Assembly (NCBI GenBank): GCA_963995505.1
Contig: OZ023180.1
Span: 17,932,689 to 17,996,688, forward strand
Direction of reading: 5' to 3'
Source of the DNA: Hypericum androsaemum
Lineage: Eukaryota; Streptophyta; Magnoliopsida; Malpighiales; Hypericaceae
DNA length: 64,000 bases
Shown here one piece after another: positions 9,707-21,633 of the stretch; the stretch's first letter is position 1, and each line of letters begins with the position of its first letter. The notes under the pieces are model-generated. The model was not told the origin of the DNA. It saw only the letters and a list, made by a program, of their open reading frames with translations, and did no database searches. A program made the translations under genes and the position numbers.

Positions 9707-10666
9707 AACCTAAAAGGAATAAAGGACAAATAACCCTTTCTACTTGTCCAAAAGTACACTTATCACCTTACACTCAAATTTGGGTCAATTAACACCATAT
9801 ACTTGATAAATTAGAGCAATTAATACTTTACAATCAATTTTAGTGACATGTCATTACTTAGGTGACATCCATGTCATTTCAAATACCATATTATTTTTTT
9901 GACTTAATTTGACCCTTTTATATTTAGAATTAATTATTAAAATATAACATCTAAAAAAATATTGCAAAAAAATCAAAATCCAGAAATCTAAAATTTAAAC
10001 AAAAAAATTTTAAATAAAAAAATTCGGAAACTATAAATAAAAATTACAACAAAATTAATCAAAAATGATTTTAAATAAAAAGTTAAAAAACTAAGAAAAA
10101 TTCTCACCTACTCATCCTCCCTCATGGCACTTTTTTATTCTTTATTGTGCTATTTCAATTTTAAATATATTATTTTTATGTTGTTTCTATTTTTAGATTC
10201 TCTGGAATATTATTGAATTTAATATTTGGTGAGAGTTTTTATGTCATTAATTAGATTTTTATTCTTTGTTTTCATTTTTGTTTAGTTTTCGTAAATTTGC
10301 TGTTTGATCTTAATATTTTTTTATTCATGTTGTTATTTTTAATATAGAGTTTCTGGGATTTTTGAATTTTATGTTTTCAAATTTTAGTATTTCAATGTTT
10401 TATTTAGTATTTAAATATTTTTTTATTTAAAAATAATTAACTCTGAATATAAATAAACCAAATTAAGTCAAATAAATAATAAAATGGTATTTGAAATGAC
10501 ATGGATGCCATCTAAGTAATGACATGTCATTAAAATTAATTGTAAGGTATTAATTGCTGTAATTTATCAAGTATGAGTACTAATTGACCTAAATTTGAGT
10601 ATAAGGTGTTAATTGCATCTTTTGGACAAGTTGAAGGGGCTATTTGCCCTTTGTTCCAACCTAAAA
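9707..10666. mobile_element. Mutator-type MITE with long terminal inverted repeats and 9-bp target duplication
   Basis: Element 9716-10657 (942 bp) is bounded by the 9-bp duplication AACCTAAAA at 9707-9715 and 10658-10666. Its ends, GGAATAAAGGACAAATAACC and the reverse complement of the right end, GGAACAAAGGGCAAATAGCC, match at 17 of 20 positions, and the inverted similarity continues for at least 230 bp per side. Long TIRs plus a 9-bp duplication define Mutator-like elements. The AT-rich centre carries no transposase, so it is non-autonomous and would fold into a long hairpin. Confidence 0.88.
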
Positions 10667-10689
10667 ACAAACACGAGGAGCTAAGCTCA

Positions 10690-12070
10690 TGGTGAGTCAA
10701 AGCACCAAAAGAGATCCGAGTCGCACACTTGCCTGAGGATGTGAGAGGTATGTCCTCCCAAGAGATGCCCATCACGATTGCGAGATGCTACGCCTCATAA
10801 AAAGTACCGATGAGGAGCTCACATGAGCCTTAATTATCAATTTTCGCATCAAAAACTTCTTGAGAGCAGCGACCTTTTCCGTAGGTTTCCTATCTCGGTT
10901 GCTGGATCTGTTAGGAAATGGGAGGCAAGGAGAGCACACAGCTCTCTTGACAGAGGGGGACGGTGCCACATCACAGACCTCAGCAATCGGAGCAATAATA
11001 AATTGCTCAAACCAATCCACATCCTCACTAGAAGAACTCCCCGGAACAGTCAAAACAAGCTCTTGGGAGGAAGAAGCTTTAAAGTTATCCAGCGGAACTA
11101 CAAACTCAGCAGCAGCGAGATGCTGATCCACAGTTGCAGAAACCATTAAAGAAAGCTCATCCCCACACAGATGACCCTCAAAAGGAAGCGAGCCCAAAGC
11201 CAAGCAATAATCAGCAGCATGACGAGCGACGACAAAAGAGGGCTGCCCATCGATCACCAAACCTACAACAGAAGGAAAAAGAGAAGGTTGCCCTCCAGAT
11301 CAAAACCCATCATCCGATTTCGATGCAGCAGCCACAACATTGATAGGCATACAGCCTGGGCCGAGCCCGTCTCCAAAAGCCAGCACAGCAGCCACCTACC
11401 CCACTGGCCATCGCAACAGAGGTGGAGATAACCACTTCAACATCAACACAATCAAGGCGCACAGGTTCCGACATAATACTAACTTCACAAGAAGCCACCT
11501 CATCAATTTTAATCGAGTAAATCTCATTTCCAATCTTCATATTTAAGACACGATGTACTCGATCCATAACATTCGAAGAAATAGGTAAGAAAGCCACATC
11601 TAATCGTGCACAACTTTAAAATCCTCCAAAGATCCAGCAATCCATTTGAGAAAGAAGACGGACAAAACTTGTAGCGGGACGCCACGAATTTGTAGCCACA
11701 AACATCGAGTAGTGGCCCAGACGCTCGGAGACCAGGGAGCAATGGGATCCCTAATAGAAAAGTACAGCACACCGAAATTTGAAATTGACCCGTGTCAATT
11801 AACATTGCAACCAGACAGCGCCCGAACCACTCGTCTTGCAAATCATCCAGGGGCTTCTACTCCAGCTCCGCTGTGCTTACCCCGGCCAAATCACCCGGAA
11901 CGATAGCCGCCGCTGGCCGAGGTGTACAGATAACATCGACAAATGACCCACTGACCCGCTGAGACCCAGTGAAATGTCCACCGCCACCCCTAACCTCCCC
12001 GCCGACGATGAAAGGGGCGGCGGTGGAAAAATGAGATTTAGGTTCGGGAGAGAAGATATTGGAAGAATTT
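10690..12070 (-). pseudogene. Decayed DUF4283-type reading frame (LINE ORF1-like)
   Basis: Minus-strand pieces in successive frames resemble plant DUF4283 proteins: a proline/glycine-rich start near 12050, then EWFGRCLVAMLIDTGQFQIS, then LWLQIRGVPLQVLSVFFLKW, then NMKIGNEIYSIKIDEV and a long acidic/serine-rich tail down to about 10700. Several stops and frame changes interrupt it. DUF4283 occurs in ORF1 of plant LINEs and in related repeat-derived proteins. No reverse transcriptase follows. Assignment rests on motif resemblance, so the exact family is uncertain. Confidence 0.5.
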
Positions 12071-13776
12071 GATGTTGGAATTAAGGTTTATTTGAGAGAA
12101 ATTGCAGGAGTTCGTGAGAGGGAGAGACATGAAAGAAAGAGAGGGCAGATTCAAATTTCAAACTGTTTTCCTTCTTAAGCTTTATCAAGCCACATCTTTT
12201 CCACGTTATTTGTCACTTGCAAGGAAAAAATTACGTCTCATACAAGATGGCTTGGCAATCAAATTGTTAATTGTCAGGTCGTTGAAACTAAAATGACATA
12301 TCACAGAATTTAACGATCATACTACAAAATATTAAAATGAAGTTTTTCAAAAAATTTACTACCATAATCTGAAATTTATAAAAGTTAAGGGAGTACATGT
12401 ACTTTCACTCCCGGAATTGAACCCGGTTCTTCCTTGTCTTTTTCCACGAATCCATCTTATCCGGGATAAGTAATAAGCGAATCTGAAACGTAACAATTCG
12501 TCTCTTCCGTCCTTGTCTTTTGTTAATTTCCAATTTCCGCTACTCATCCTACCCCACTTACGTACCTTTCTCAAAATTAATCTCTTCCTACCCGTAAACT
12601 TGTTTGAGTCGTCCGGTCCTGATTCTCACTGATGTGCATTTTTTATACAGTATAGTGCGCGATAACAGGGAAGGTTGCATCTTTGATGTAGCCAAATGTT
12701 TGTTAACCGACTTTTGTTTCAGTAGTTACTCAGTTAGGTCTACCTCTCTAGAGAGGTTGTCGCCTCTTGTAGCTGATTGTATGGCCATGAAAACTAACCT
12801 CGCCACTTTTTAAAATACGGATTGGTACATGATAGCTATTACGTGTTCTCGTTCTTTGTTTATATATTTTATTTTATTTTCTTGTAACTCTCCTATAACT
12901 TAATGATGGGCTTTTAAAGCCACAATTCTAAAAATAAAATATGTATCTCTAGAGAGTTTTTTTGGTGGAACCTCTTTAGAGAGTTAATGCTCCTCTAGCC
13001 TTACAATTGACCTATGTGATTTTTTTAATCTTGTGACAAGACTTTTTTCCCGTCAAACTTGCATGATTTAAATCTTACATCCTCCACACGATTTTCTTAA
13101 AGCGTCTACCTATTCCTTAATCTCATCGATGCTTCTGACAAAATGATTCAGCGTCAGGCTCTCTTTAACTCGTGAACAAGTTGCGTGATGCATCAATTCG
13201 AGAACTGAATAGTGACATGATGGATAATTCTGAGCTAAATATATATAATATACAAATTCTAGATACGATATCTTATTTTTTATACAGATTCAGATATCCA
13301 ACGTTGTGTGTGGCCTCACGATTGCGCAACGTCGTTCGCTCCTCGTCAAAGAGAGAGACAGAAATGAGGAAGAAAAGAAAGAGGGAGAAAAAAAAGGGTG
13401 ATATTTTGAAAATTGTACATTTTTAAAAAAATAAATAAAGTTACGATACGAAAATAATTTATTATAAATTAGTGATAATAAATGAACATTTATAGAAAAT
13501 AGTCAAAATACTTACTTGACCATGGACGTTTTTTACCCAAGTTAGGAGGCAGAGAGTGAGAAATGGGCCTCGCACACCAACCGGAATTGAACCCCATCTC
13601 CTGCTCTGAATACAAATCCTTGCCGCCGGTTCTTCCTCGTCCTTAAAAAAAATAGTCGGATTGATTTAAACTCCAAATTTTAGACGATATTAAATTTTGT
13701 TCTTTTTTTAAATAAAATTTTGTCATTTTTGCAAGGGCAGGTTTTCTTCGTCGTCCTTTTCCCCGAGAAAAAAGGT
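12071..13776. other. Intergenic DNA with a possible RNase H scrap and a duplicated promoter segment
   Basis: No intact gene. On the plus strand near 12620-12790 the frame IVRDNREGCIFDVAKCLLTD faintly resembles the RNase H-like domain ending plant LINEs, followed by an AT-rich tail; low confidence. Segment 12420-12545 resembles the DNA just upstream of the SNARE gene at 14930-15005. Confidence 0.35.
12420..12545 (+). repeat. Direct repeat of the SNARE gene 5'-proximal segment
   Basis: Shares with 14930-15005 the ordered blocks AGTAATAAGCGAAT, CGTAAC/CGTAAT..TTCGTCTC and TCCGTC..TTTGTTAA. The second copy lies just upstream of the transcribed part of the BET1-like gene. The copies are about 2.5 kb apart in the same orientation. 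Confidence 0.6.
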
Positions 13777-14872
13777 AAAAAATCTAGCTTCGTGTCCAAC
13801 TTATTTTAATGTTTGTCACGGACCGGTCCCGAGCTCCGGTGCATTTTTTGGGGAACGACATCATTTTATGGCCGACGTGGAATGCCACGTGATAATGAAT
13901 GAGATTATTTGATGCTGACATGGCGATAGATAAATTACAAATTAATACCAAATTAAAAAATCGTGAAAATACAAAAAAATTTGCTGCCGAGGGAATCGAC
14001 ACCGGGTCTTTTGATTGGAAGACCGAGCATCATCACCAACAAGGCTACAACAATGGAATGCTCCTAGCCCTCTCTAGTTTTTATAAAAATAAATTCTTTT
14101 AATTTATATCTCTTTCTCCTCCCCTCGTTCTTCCTTCGTCTCTGTCTCCTCCTCCTCCTCTCTCTCTCTATTATGTTGGATTGCTCATCCATATCCATTT
14201 CATCAGTCTAAGCCAAAAAAAACCAAAACAAAAGATTACATCCGGCCCCCAACCACCAAGAAACGCTCGCGACCACCAACCGCCCGCCCCGCCGCTGCAT
14301 GCTCCCAGAACACCGCTGCCCTCCTCGACGAAATGGACAATTTTCTTATCATGTAACAGGTTCAGAGGCGGAGTAAATGAGCGGGGGAACCAAATCCCAA
14401 AAATTTAAGGAAACCCTAATCGTAATTAGGGGGTTTTGATTAAATTTAGAAAGTAAGAATAAGAGAAATTAGGGTTCTGGACGGACGATGATAGAGAAGA
14501 TGTGGTATTGATAGAGAAGATGAGCCAGGAGAAAGAAGACAAGCCGATGTAAGGACACGTTATAAGTTATTATATAAACCACATGCTGCGTTTGATTAGC
14601 ACTTATGTTGTTGTAGTCTAGTTGGTGATGCTGTTCGGCTTTCAGCCGGAACACCCGGGGTCAATTCACCAGCGGTGAATTTTTTTGGTATTTTTACGAA
14701 TTTTTAATTTAGTACTAATTTGTAAATTTACATATCGCCATGTCAGCATCAAATAATCTCATTCACTATCATGTGGCACTCCGCGTTGGCTATAAAATGA
14801 TGCCGTTCTATCAAAAAAAAATTGGACAGGACCAGTCCGTGACAAAATACATGAATAAGTTAGATTTTTTTT
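13777..14872. mobile_element. Inverted-repeat (foldback or Mutator-like) element upstream of the SNARE gene
   Basis: The left arm (13777-14055) and the reverse complement of the right arm (14580-14872) match over about 280 bp, sharing TTTGTCACGGAC, GGCATCATTTTAT, AATGAGATTATTTGATGCTG and the block ending AGCATCACCAAC. The centre (14060-14570) holds pyrimidine-rich and GC-richer sequence resembling a 5' UTR with the start of a coding region, possibly captured. A clear target duplication was not found, so the superfamily is uncertain; long TIRs favour Mutator-like. Confidence 0.75.
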
Positions 14873-15214
14873 ACGGTTCAAAAATTATAAAATACCCAAG
14901 TAATAATTGGTGAAACTATAGACTAGTTCTTTTCCCTTGTCCGAGATCAGTAATAAGCGAATTCCGTAACGTAATATTTCGTCTCCTCCGTCTTTGTTAA
15001 AACTCTTTATAACCTCTTCACTTCCGTCACAATATAGTGAAAAATAATAAGAAAATCGAAAAGGGGTCCAAAGAAAGTTCCAGCTTCTTCTCTCTCTTCA
15101 TACGGTATTCGATCTGGTTTGATCTGCTCCATCTCGTGTTTCATTGTTTTTTTCCTTTAGGGATCTGTGATTTGGCGCACTCGGTAATTGATCTCTTGGA
15201 GTACTGCAAGAGCC

Positions 15215-18044
15215 ATGAACCCGACGAGAAGGTTAATTAACCCTGTTTCTAGATCCTTCCTTAATCTCGTCCTTTTCTATTTGGGTGCTTTGTGCTTCGA
15301 CTGTATTAGGGTTTGTTCCCTCGTTTTCCTGGATGGGATGGTGATATATGCTTATAAGGGCTAACTAACTCGATTCATCGGTACAAGAGTACCGAGGCTG
15401 CTCTGGCTTTGGTGTTTTCGCTCCTCCGTTGCATTGCTGCGAGTTAGTACGGGCGGGCGTGTTTTTAACCGTTGTTGTATTTGTTTTTGCTTGGCTTTTG
15501 AAGTTAAGCAAGGTTGTATGATCAAACATTGGCAGGAAATCGATCTCTGAGACTCGAAGGATATGGTTTGGGCGGGTAGAATTGGTAATTCGTTGAGGTG
15601 TCTCTGCTTGCTGATGCTAAAGAATATAGTGTCTAGCAAAACACACGAATGCGCACATCCACATATATTACAATCACAAAAACCCTCCTGTGGGCAATTT
15701 TTCATTGCAATTGTACGTCTTAGCGATCCACTGATCTGAATTCCAGCTTAAAAGGCTACTGTCTGTGGTGTGATATGTTGCAATATAAATTTTTTCTTGT
15801 GCGGGATTCTGTGATATGCCTAAAATCTGAACGAAGACAAACGTACTTCTAGAGTATGCAAATGCTTGGATTAAGCGTATTGCTGTGTGTATTCACCAGT
15901 CATATCATTTTTACACAAATTGCTAGTCATATTTAGTCAACCATACTTTGTCCCTTCCCATCATTATGTTTTCCAATAGTTTTTTGAACTTGTAACTTCA
16001 GTGAGCATATTTTGATCCTTGGCAGGGACATACGCAACAACAGAACTGCTCTCTTCGATGGCATTGAGGAGGGTGGCATCAGGGAATCATCATCATACTC
16101 CTCTCATGAAATTGAGCAAGATAATGAGAGAGCCGTGGAAGGGTTGCAAGACAGAGTCAATCTTCTGAAAAGAGTAAGCCCTGGTGCTGTTGAAATTAAC
16201 TCTGCCTAACTGCCTTGGAATAGTTGTTTTTGTATTACTATTAAAATTCACTAAGCTTATAAAACATATCATGTAGAATGCTGAAACAGCCATGCTCTAT
16301 GCCATTAACTTCTAGGTTAGCATGGTGCATATTGATATTCCGTGCTCTTCTAAACAGCATCATTTTAACTTAATTAGCATGCTCTGGGGATTTCAATTTG
16401 AAGGAAAAGTTGCAGCATGCTTGCTTTGATTTCAGAAAGCAGATGTTATTAGTTTTTGGAGTATCTTTTGCCATGAAATTACGTCATTCTTGGGATTAAT
16501 TGAATATGGGATGGTGTTTAGATTTTTTTTTTGGGTTATTTCCACTTTGTCCCCTTATGTTTTGGAAAACACCACATAACTCCACTTGTTATGAAAATAG
16601 CCAGAAACAACCCTGTGTTTTACTGAAAATGACGAAATACCCTTATCTCAATTTAATAGAATAGAACAAAAAATCGTAAAAAGACGTCCACTCTCTGCCT
16701 CCAGCCGCACACTACTCTTTGTAACTGGATGACGAATCATAGCCAAACGACTGGGACCTAAACCACGTGGAGGACGAAAATAGGCCAGTGATGGCCCGGT
16801 CTGACCAGATGTAGGTGTTGAGGATAGCAGACCCGTGGTTAGACAAGAGGCAAACCTCGTAGGCCTCCATGCAGGCGTGGAATTGGGTGATTGGTGTCTG
16901 ATCAGCGCATAAGTCATCCATTTATACGCACATGTAATCCACTATCTCAGGTGGGATTTGGGAAACTACTTCTTGGGGTGTTAATGGATGAGGTTTCAAG
17001 GTGGTGTGGCGCAGGGTCTTGCTGTCGGAAGACAGAAGAGGTGCACAGGTAGTCGGGTATTCTGGGTGAGTGGGTTGAGGGAGAGAGCTTGAGAGAGGCT
17101 AGAGGTATAGGGTTGGGTTGGCGACATGGTGTGAATCTTTTTCAATTGTGTTTTTTTATATTTATAATCTTTAGTTGAAATTGATATTGATATAAGGTTA
17201 TTTTTGTCATTTTCAAGTGGTATCTTGTCCTATCACGGTTATGTGGTGTTTTCCAATAACATAAAGGGTCAAATTGATTCAACTTTTTTTTGCAAGGCAA
17301 TGGATATTTTAGGTTAGTACATGAAATTGAATCTTGCTGGATTTATTTACTTTCTCCTGCATATGCTGATTACCTTTAATGTACTCACGAGTCTAACAAC
17401 CAGCCCCACTGTACTAGTTACCAAGCAAGATCAAAATAGTTTGACGTTATCAATGTGTTTTTTCCCCTCAAACTTGACAATTGTTAAATAAAAGGTTTTT
17501 CTCTGTAATATGAATCGTGTGACGTGATAAAATACTTGGCATTATATTGGTGAAACGTTTGGTTTGTTCCTTCTCCCATCTGCTGCTGTATTGGCTTACA
17601 TGTTGATCAATCCCTTTACATAACATAGACATGTTTTTATGATGTAGCTTTCAGGCGACATACATGAGGAGGTGGAGTCTCATAACCGAGTGCTGGACAG
17701 GATGGTACTCGTGCCGCAACTAACTTTTCGTTTTCATCTTGCGCTGGTTTTCCTTTTCCGTCACGTATTATTGATCATCTTCATCAATTGATGCTAGGGT
17801 AATGATATGGATTCGTCGAGGGGAATTCTATCCGGAACCATGGACCGATTTAAGACGGTAACTAATCTTGTTCATACCTTTTGTCACCAATGCTGCATTT
17901 TCTATTCTCGATATTTGGTTGCAGTCAATCTGATTATAAATCAATCTGCTTTAGGTGTTTGAAACAAAGTCAAGCCGGAGAATGTTCACACTGGTGGCAT
18001 CTTTTGTCGTTGTATTCCTCGTTGTATATTACCTCACTAGGTGA
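15215..18044 (+). CDS. BET1-like Qc-SNARE, five coding exons
   Basis: Coding exons 15215-15231, 16026-16173, 17648-17704, 17798-17857 and 17955-18044 give 123 residues; every intron is GT-AG and phases agree. The protein starts MNPTRRDIRNNRTALFDGIE, has a Qc-SNARE heptad region (about residues 35-95, including LQDRVNLLKR, then LSGDIHEEVESHNRVLDRM and GNDMDSSRGILSG), and ends in a hydrophobic anchor VASFVVVFLVVYYL followed by TR-stop. It matches plant BS14a/BS14b (BET11/BET12). Such tail-anchored SNAREs act in ER-Golgi and intra-Golgi vesicle fusion. The first coding exon is only 17 nt, so the ATG would be missed by simple ORF calling; it was chosen because it joins in frame to the conserved DIRNNRTALFDG block. 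Intron 2 carries a transposon. Confidence 0.92.
16530..17290 (-). mobile_element. Non-autonomous Mutator-like element in SNARE intron 2, with a captured ORF fragment
   Basis: The left arm (about 16535-16650) and the reverse complement of the right arm (about 17170-17290) share CCTTATGTTTTGGAAAACAC-like sequence, the block ACACCACATAAC, and GAAAATGACRAAAATA-type sequence: about 110-bp terminal inverted repeats. Between them lies GC-richer DNA with a minus-strand open stretch (16712-16921) reading HACMEAYEVCLLSNHGSAIL and further plausible protein sequence upstream. That fits a gene fragment carried by a Pack-MULE. I do not recognise the donor gene. The host splice sites are intact. Confidence 0.75.
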
Positions 18045-19089
18045 GGTCTGTTGCCTGAACTGTGTGAAACTGGATCCAGGTCCACTTTGCATCATCGGTG
18101 ATGTTACTTCCTGCTTGTAAAGTATCCAATTAACATGCCGATGTAGAAATTTCATAAAATACCCAATAATGGATGTTCTGGTAATATATAGTTGACACGG
18201 CCCGGTATAAGGTACTAAGTCGGCGTTAGACCCCAACTCCTCTAATTATATAAGGAGTTTAGGCAGTCTCAAATATATTCAAATAACCAAAATCGTGATT
18301 GTCAGGACAACTTAGTTTACTTTGGGTTTACAACACAAAACCAAATTCGCAATTATACCTCCCAAAACATAAAGAAGGTAATAGAGACTTATTTCTACAA
18401 TTGTAGCCATTTCGTGATTAGGGTCTACTTGTATGAATGTATGAGATCACTCGCATACGATTGCTTCCTTTGAAATATTGTCTATATGTTTCGTAGTTAC
18501 TGGTCCTTCTATTTTGCAAAATTAAACTAATTGGCCCGACACAAATACCTTCCTTAATTAACCCCGACGATGCGCTTCCACCCACTCCGGAACGGCGACC
18601 TAGTACACAGAGGAGGGAAACAACAGCCTTTTGGCCTCAGCCGCCCAACAGTCACGGACGGCCTCCACAAACCACGGCTCTGGTACAGGGATAATTAGTT
18701 TTTATTTTGGTGAGATACAGGGATAATTAGTTCCAGGAAGAGAAACAAAATCACCAAGCCTACTGATTAGATCAGGAAGACAATTTAGTGCCAAGTAGAA
18801 GAAATAATAGCATAAGAAGAGTCTATTATCTTGACAATTCTGTCAAGCCAAAATCCAAAGACCAAACTTTTTCAATTCATCACCTTTTAGATTTCTTCCT
18901 TGCACATATATATATGCCTATGTAATGCAAAAGTCCAACTAATATAAAATGTGATGGGCTTAACATAGCAAAGGCACAATCAAAAGATAAATTGCTTCCT
19001 GTCATCCACTCGGTTGTCATCCGCTCGTGTTGGTAGCCCGAACAATAGCTTCTTTGCTCTTGTAAATTCTCTACGTAATACAGCTAGCC
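18045..19089. other. SNARE gene 3' flank and intergenic DNA
   Basis: The 3' UTR probably occupies the first few hundred bases. No further gene or repeat structure is supported before the hAT element. Confidence 0.5.
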
Positions 19090-19951
19090 AATTACCACTA
19101 GGGGTGTGCAACGATATTCGGTATTTAACATTTTGGGATTGATAAGTTGAGATTCGGGATTCAATTCGGTAAGAATTTTTCAAAAATTTAGTAAATTTTG
19201 GTATTCGGTAAAATTTTGGTAAATACCAATATTTTTCCAAAATACAGAATAAATCAAAGTACTAAAATGTAATTTTCTTAACTATATAAAAAGCACCGGT
19301 TCTACTCAGAAGCCCAGAACGAATTGGGCACACCAGCTCTCCCTTTTTTTTCCATTACACTTGTCCCTGAGTTTTTTTTTTTGGCGTACACTTGTCCCTG
19401 AGTTACGCCCCCTCCCATTTTTTTTTTAACCGACGCACCTACCCACTCCGACAAGCCACTGCAAAGAGACAGCATTCGGCGACCACCGCAGCTGGCCTCC
19501 TCCACCATGCTCCTCTCTTGTCCTCTCTCTATCTCGATCTTATTAGTGAATTTTTTTCGATTTAGAGTTTTGTATTTTTGAGTTTTGTAATTAGATTGTG
19601 AATTTGCATCTAATTTAAGTTTTCAGTTAATGCATGTTGATGATGTGAATTTTTTTCAATTGCTGCATGTTGATTTTGTGAATTTTTTCAATTGCTGCAT
19701 GCTAATTTTTGTCTAATTAGATTGTGAATTTGGGGATGGTAAAGTTGGTGTTGCTTCCATCTAGAAAAAAAAGAGGTAAAACTTACCTAATTTCGATAAA
19801 TTCGATAAAATCTCAAATTTATCAAAATTTAATTTGGTATTCAGTACTTATACCAAATACTGTTTGAAAACAGGATTAATATAATTTTTTATGAATTTTG
19901 TTATTCGGTGTCCTGAATCGAAATATACAGTTTGCACACCACTAATTACCA
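19090..19951. mobile_element. Non-autonomous hAT element (8-bp target duplication)
   Basis: Element 19098-19943 lies between two copies of AATTACCA (19090-19097 and 19944-19951). The left end CTAGGGGTGTGCAA and the right end reverse complement AGTGGTGTGCAA fit hAT termini. ATTCGGTAT-like subterminal motifs recur near both ends. No transposase sequence was seen. Confidence 0.82.
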
Positions 19952-21249
19952 TCGATGCCTCCAAAAACCAGAGCCAATGCCTCGTCCTTGTCATTGAACA
20001 TCCAAAGAGTAATGTTTCTCAAGGAAAATAAAACATCTACAGAGTAATTAATTAACATTAGTCAGATCCTTTTTAACCTCTAATATTAAGAATCATGTAT
20101 GATCAAAGTATATTTTAATTACAATTGTCTTAATGATATATTTTAAATATGTAATGCCACCGTCGAAGTCAAAAATCTTTAGCGGTCCAGGGCCTATTAT
20201 TGTCCTGGAAAGAAGTAATAATAGTGACCATAACATGTGATATGCATTGAAAAAAATTATCTACCAACAAGGACTTAGATCAAATATTAATAATATTGTT
20301 ATAGTTTAATTATGTTTTGAATTCGAATTTTTAAAAATACATATTTTCTCAGTAGCTTTGAGGAGAGTCCTGCCCACAAAAAATATAGGGGTGTTACTTG
20401 TCAGTACGCTCTTTCAACATATGGCTGGCCCTGGCCATGCTTCGGTACATGTAGGGCTCCCCAACCTGCGAAGTAGGATATTAATAGATAATTTGGGGCG
20501 AAAATAACATGTATTTTGGTTGTTGAAGTTTTATTGTGGTTCTAATATACCAAGCGAGAAGTAAAATTGCCATGTTTTCACTAATTTTAATAGATCGTGG
20601 ATTATTGAAAGTACACTATTAAAACCAATTTAGAAATATTAGTAAGATAATAATATTTATGAATATCGTAATACAATTAAATATTAATGTCAAAATAATA
20701 AATTAATTGTTTTTTGTAACATACATAAGGTCATTTGGTCTAATGGTTCAAGGGTGTAATCATGGTATAAAAATTTTATCTTTCCAAAAAATTGTTCTCT
20801 TTAACATTAAAAATATAAGGACAATTAAGTAAATATGTGTATTTTTCATGTATAATAGCATGTTATAGTCTATTCAGACATAATTATACTACATGTCTCT
20901 TCTTGTTTTTTTCTTTGTCTAATTGCCCAGGCCAATCATTTTCGGATTTAAAAGTATTTTACCAATGTCATTGGTGGAGGTGAAAAGAAACAATTTGTCG
21001 CTTAGAAGATCTGAGTCAAACTAATACGATATTAAACAATGATAGTTAATTCAAATGTTAAGAGATTTTGATTCACTTAAAATATCGGGTTCATAAAAAA
21101 TATAATTGAAAGAATCACTTCCTAAAATATGACCTGACGATGTTTTACTGTGAATATCAGAGCTTACACCAAAAAATAATATGAGACGGATATACATTTA
21201 TTTTTTTAGAGTCAAAAGAATAATATATGTATTACATTTATTTTAGAAG
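19952..21249. other. AT-rich intergenic stretch
   Basis: No coding frames or terminal repeats that I can support. A tRNA-like phrase near 20728 does not extend into a tRNA. Confidence 0.5.
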
Positions 21250-21633
21250 TACTCTAAAACTTTTCAAATATTTTATTCGACTCGAAAATAAATTAATTGA
21301 TATAATGAAAGGGATAGCACGACTAACTAACCTATATTGGATAGCACGACTCCTCTTTTTCTATATTCAAGATAGACTCAGTAAATTTGTACAAATCTGG
21401 CAGGAAAACACAGTTCAAGGGGCAGCGCAGCGGGTGCTAGCTATGGGTATAAACTTGGCGATTCGGATCTCGAGGAACGGCGCATGAATCACAACATTCC
21501 GGCGTTGGAAACACTTTTGGCCGCACCAACATTGAAGACCGAGTCTACTCTCATTAATGAGTTAAGCCAATATAACAACAAGGACATCAAATTACTCTTA
21601 GTCGACTCTAAGGCTATATTTTCCGTTGGTTTT

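Noticed and set aside
20720..20790. tRNA-like phrase GGTCATTTGGTCTAATGGTT
   Set aside because: It resembles the 5' part of a plant tRNA-Pro, but no anticodon stem, B box or 3' arm follows. A SINE head is possible but no body or tail was found.
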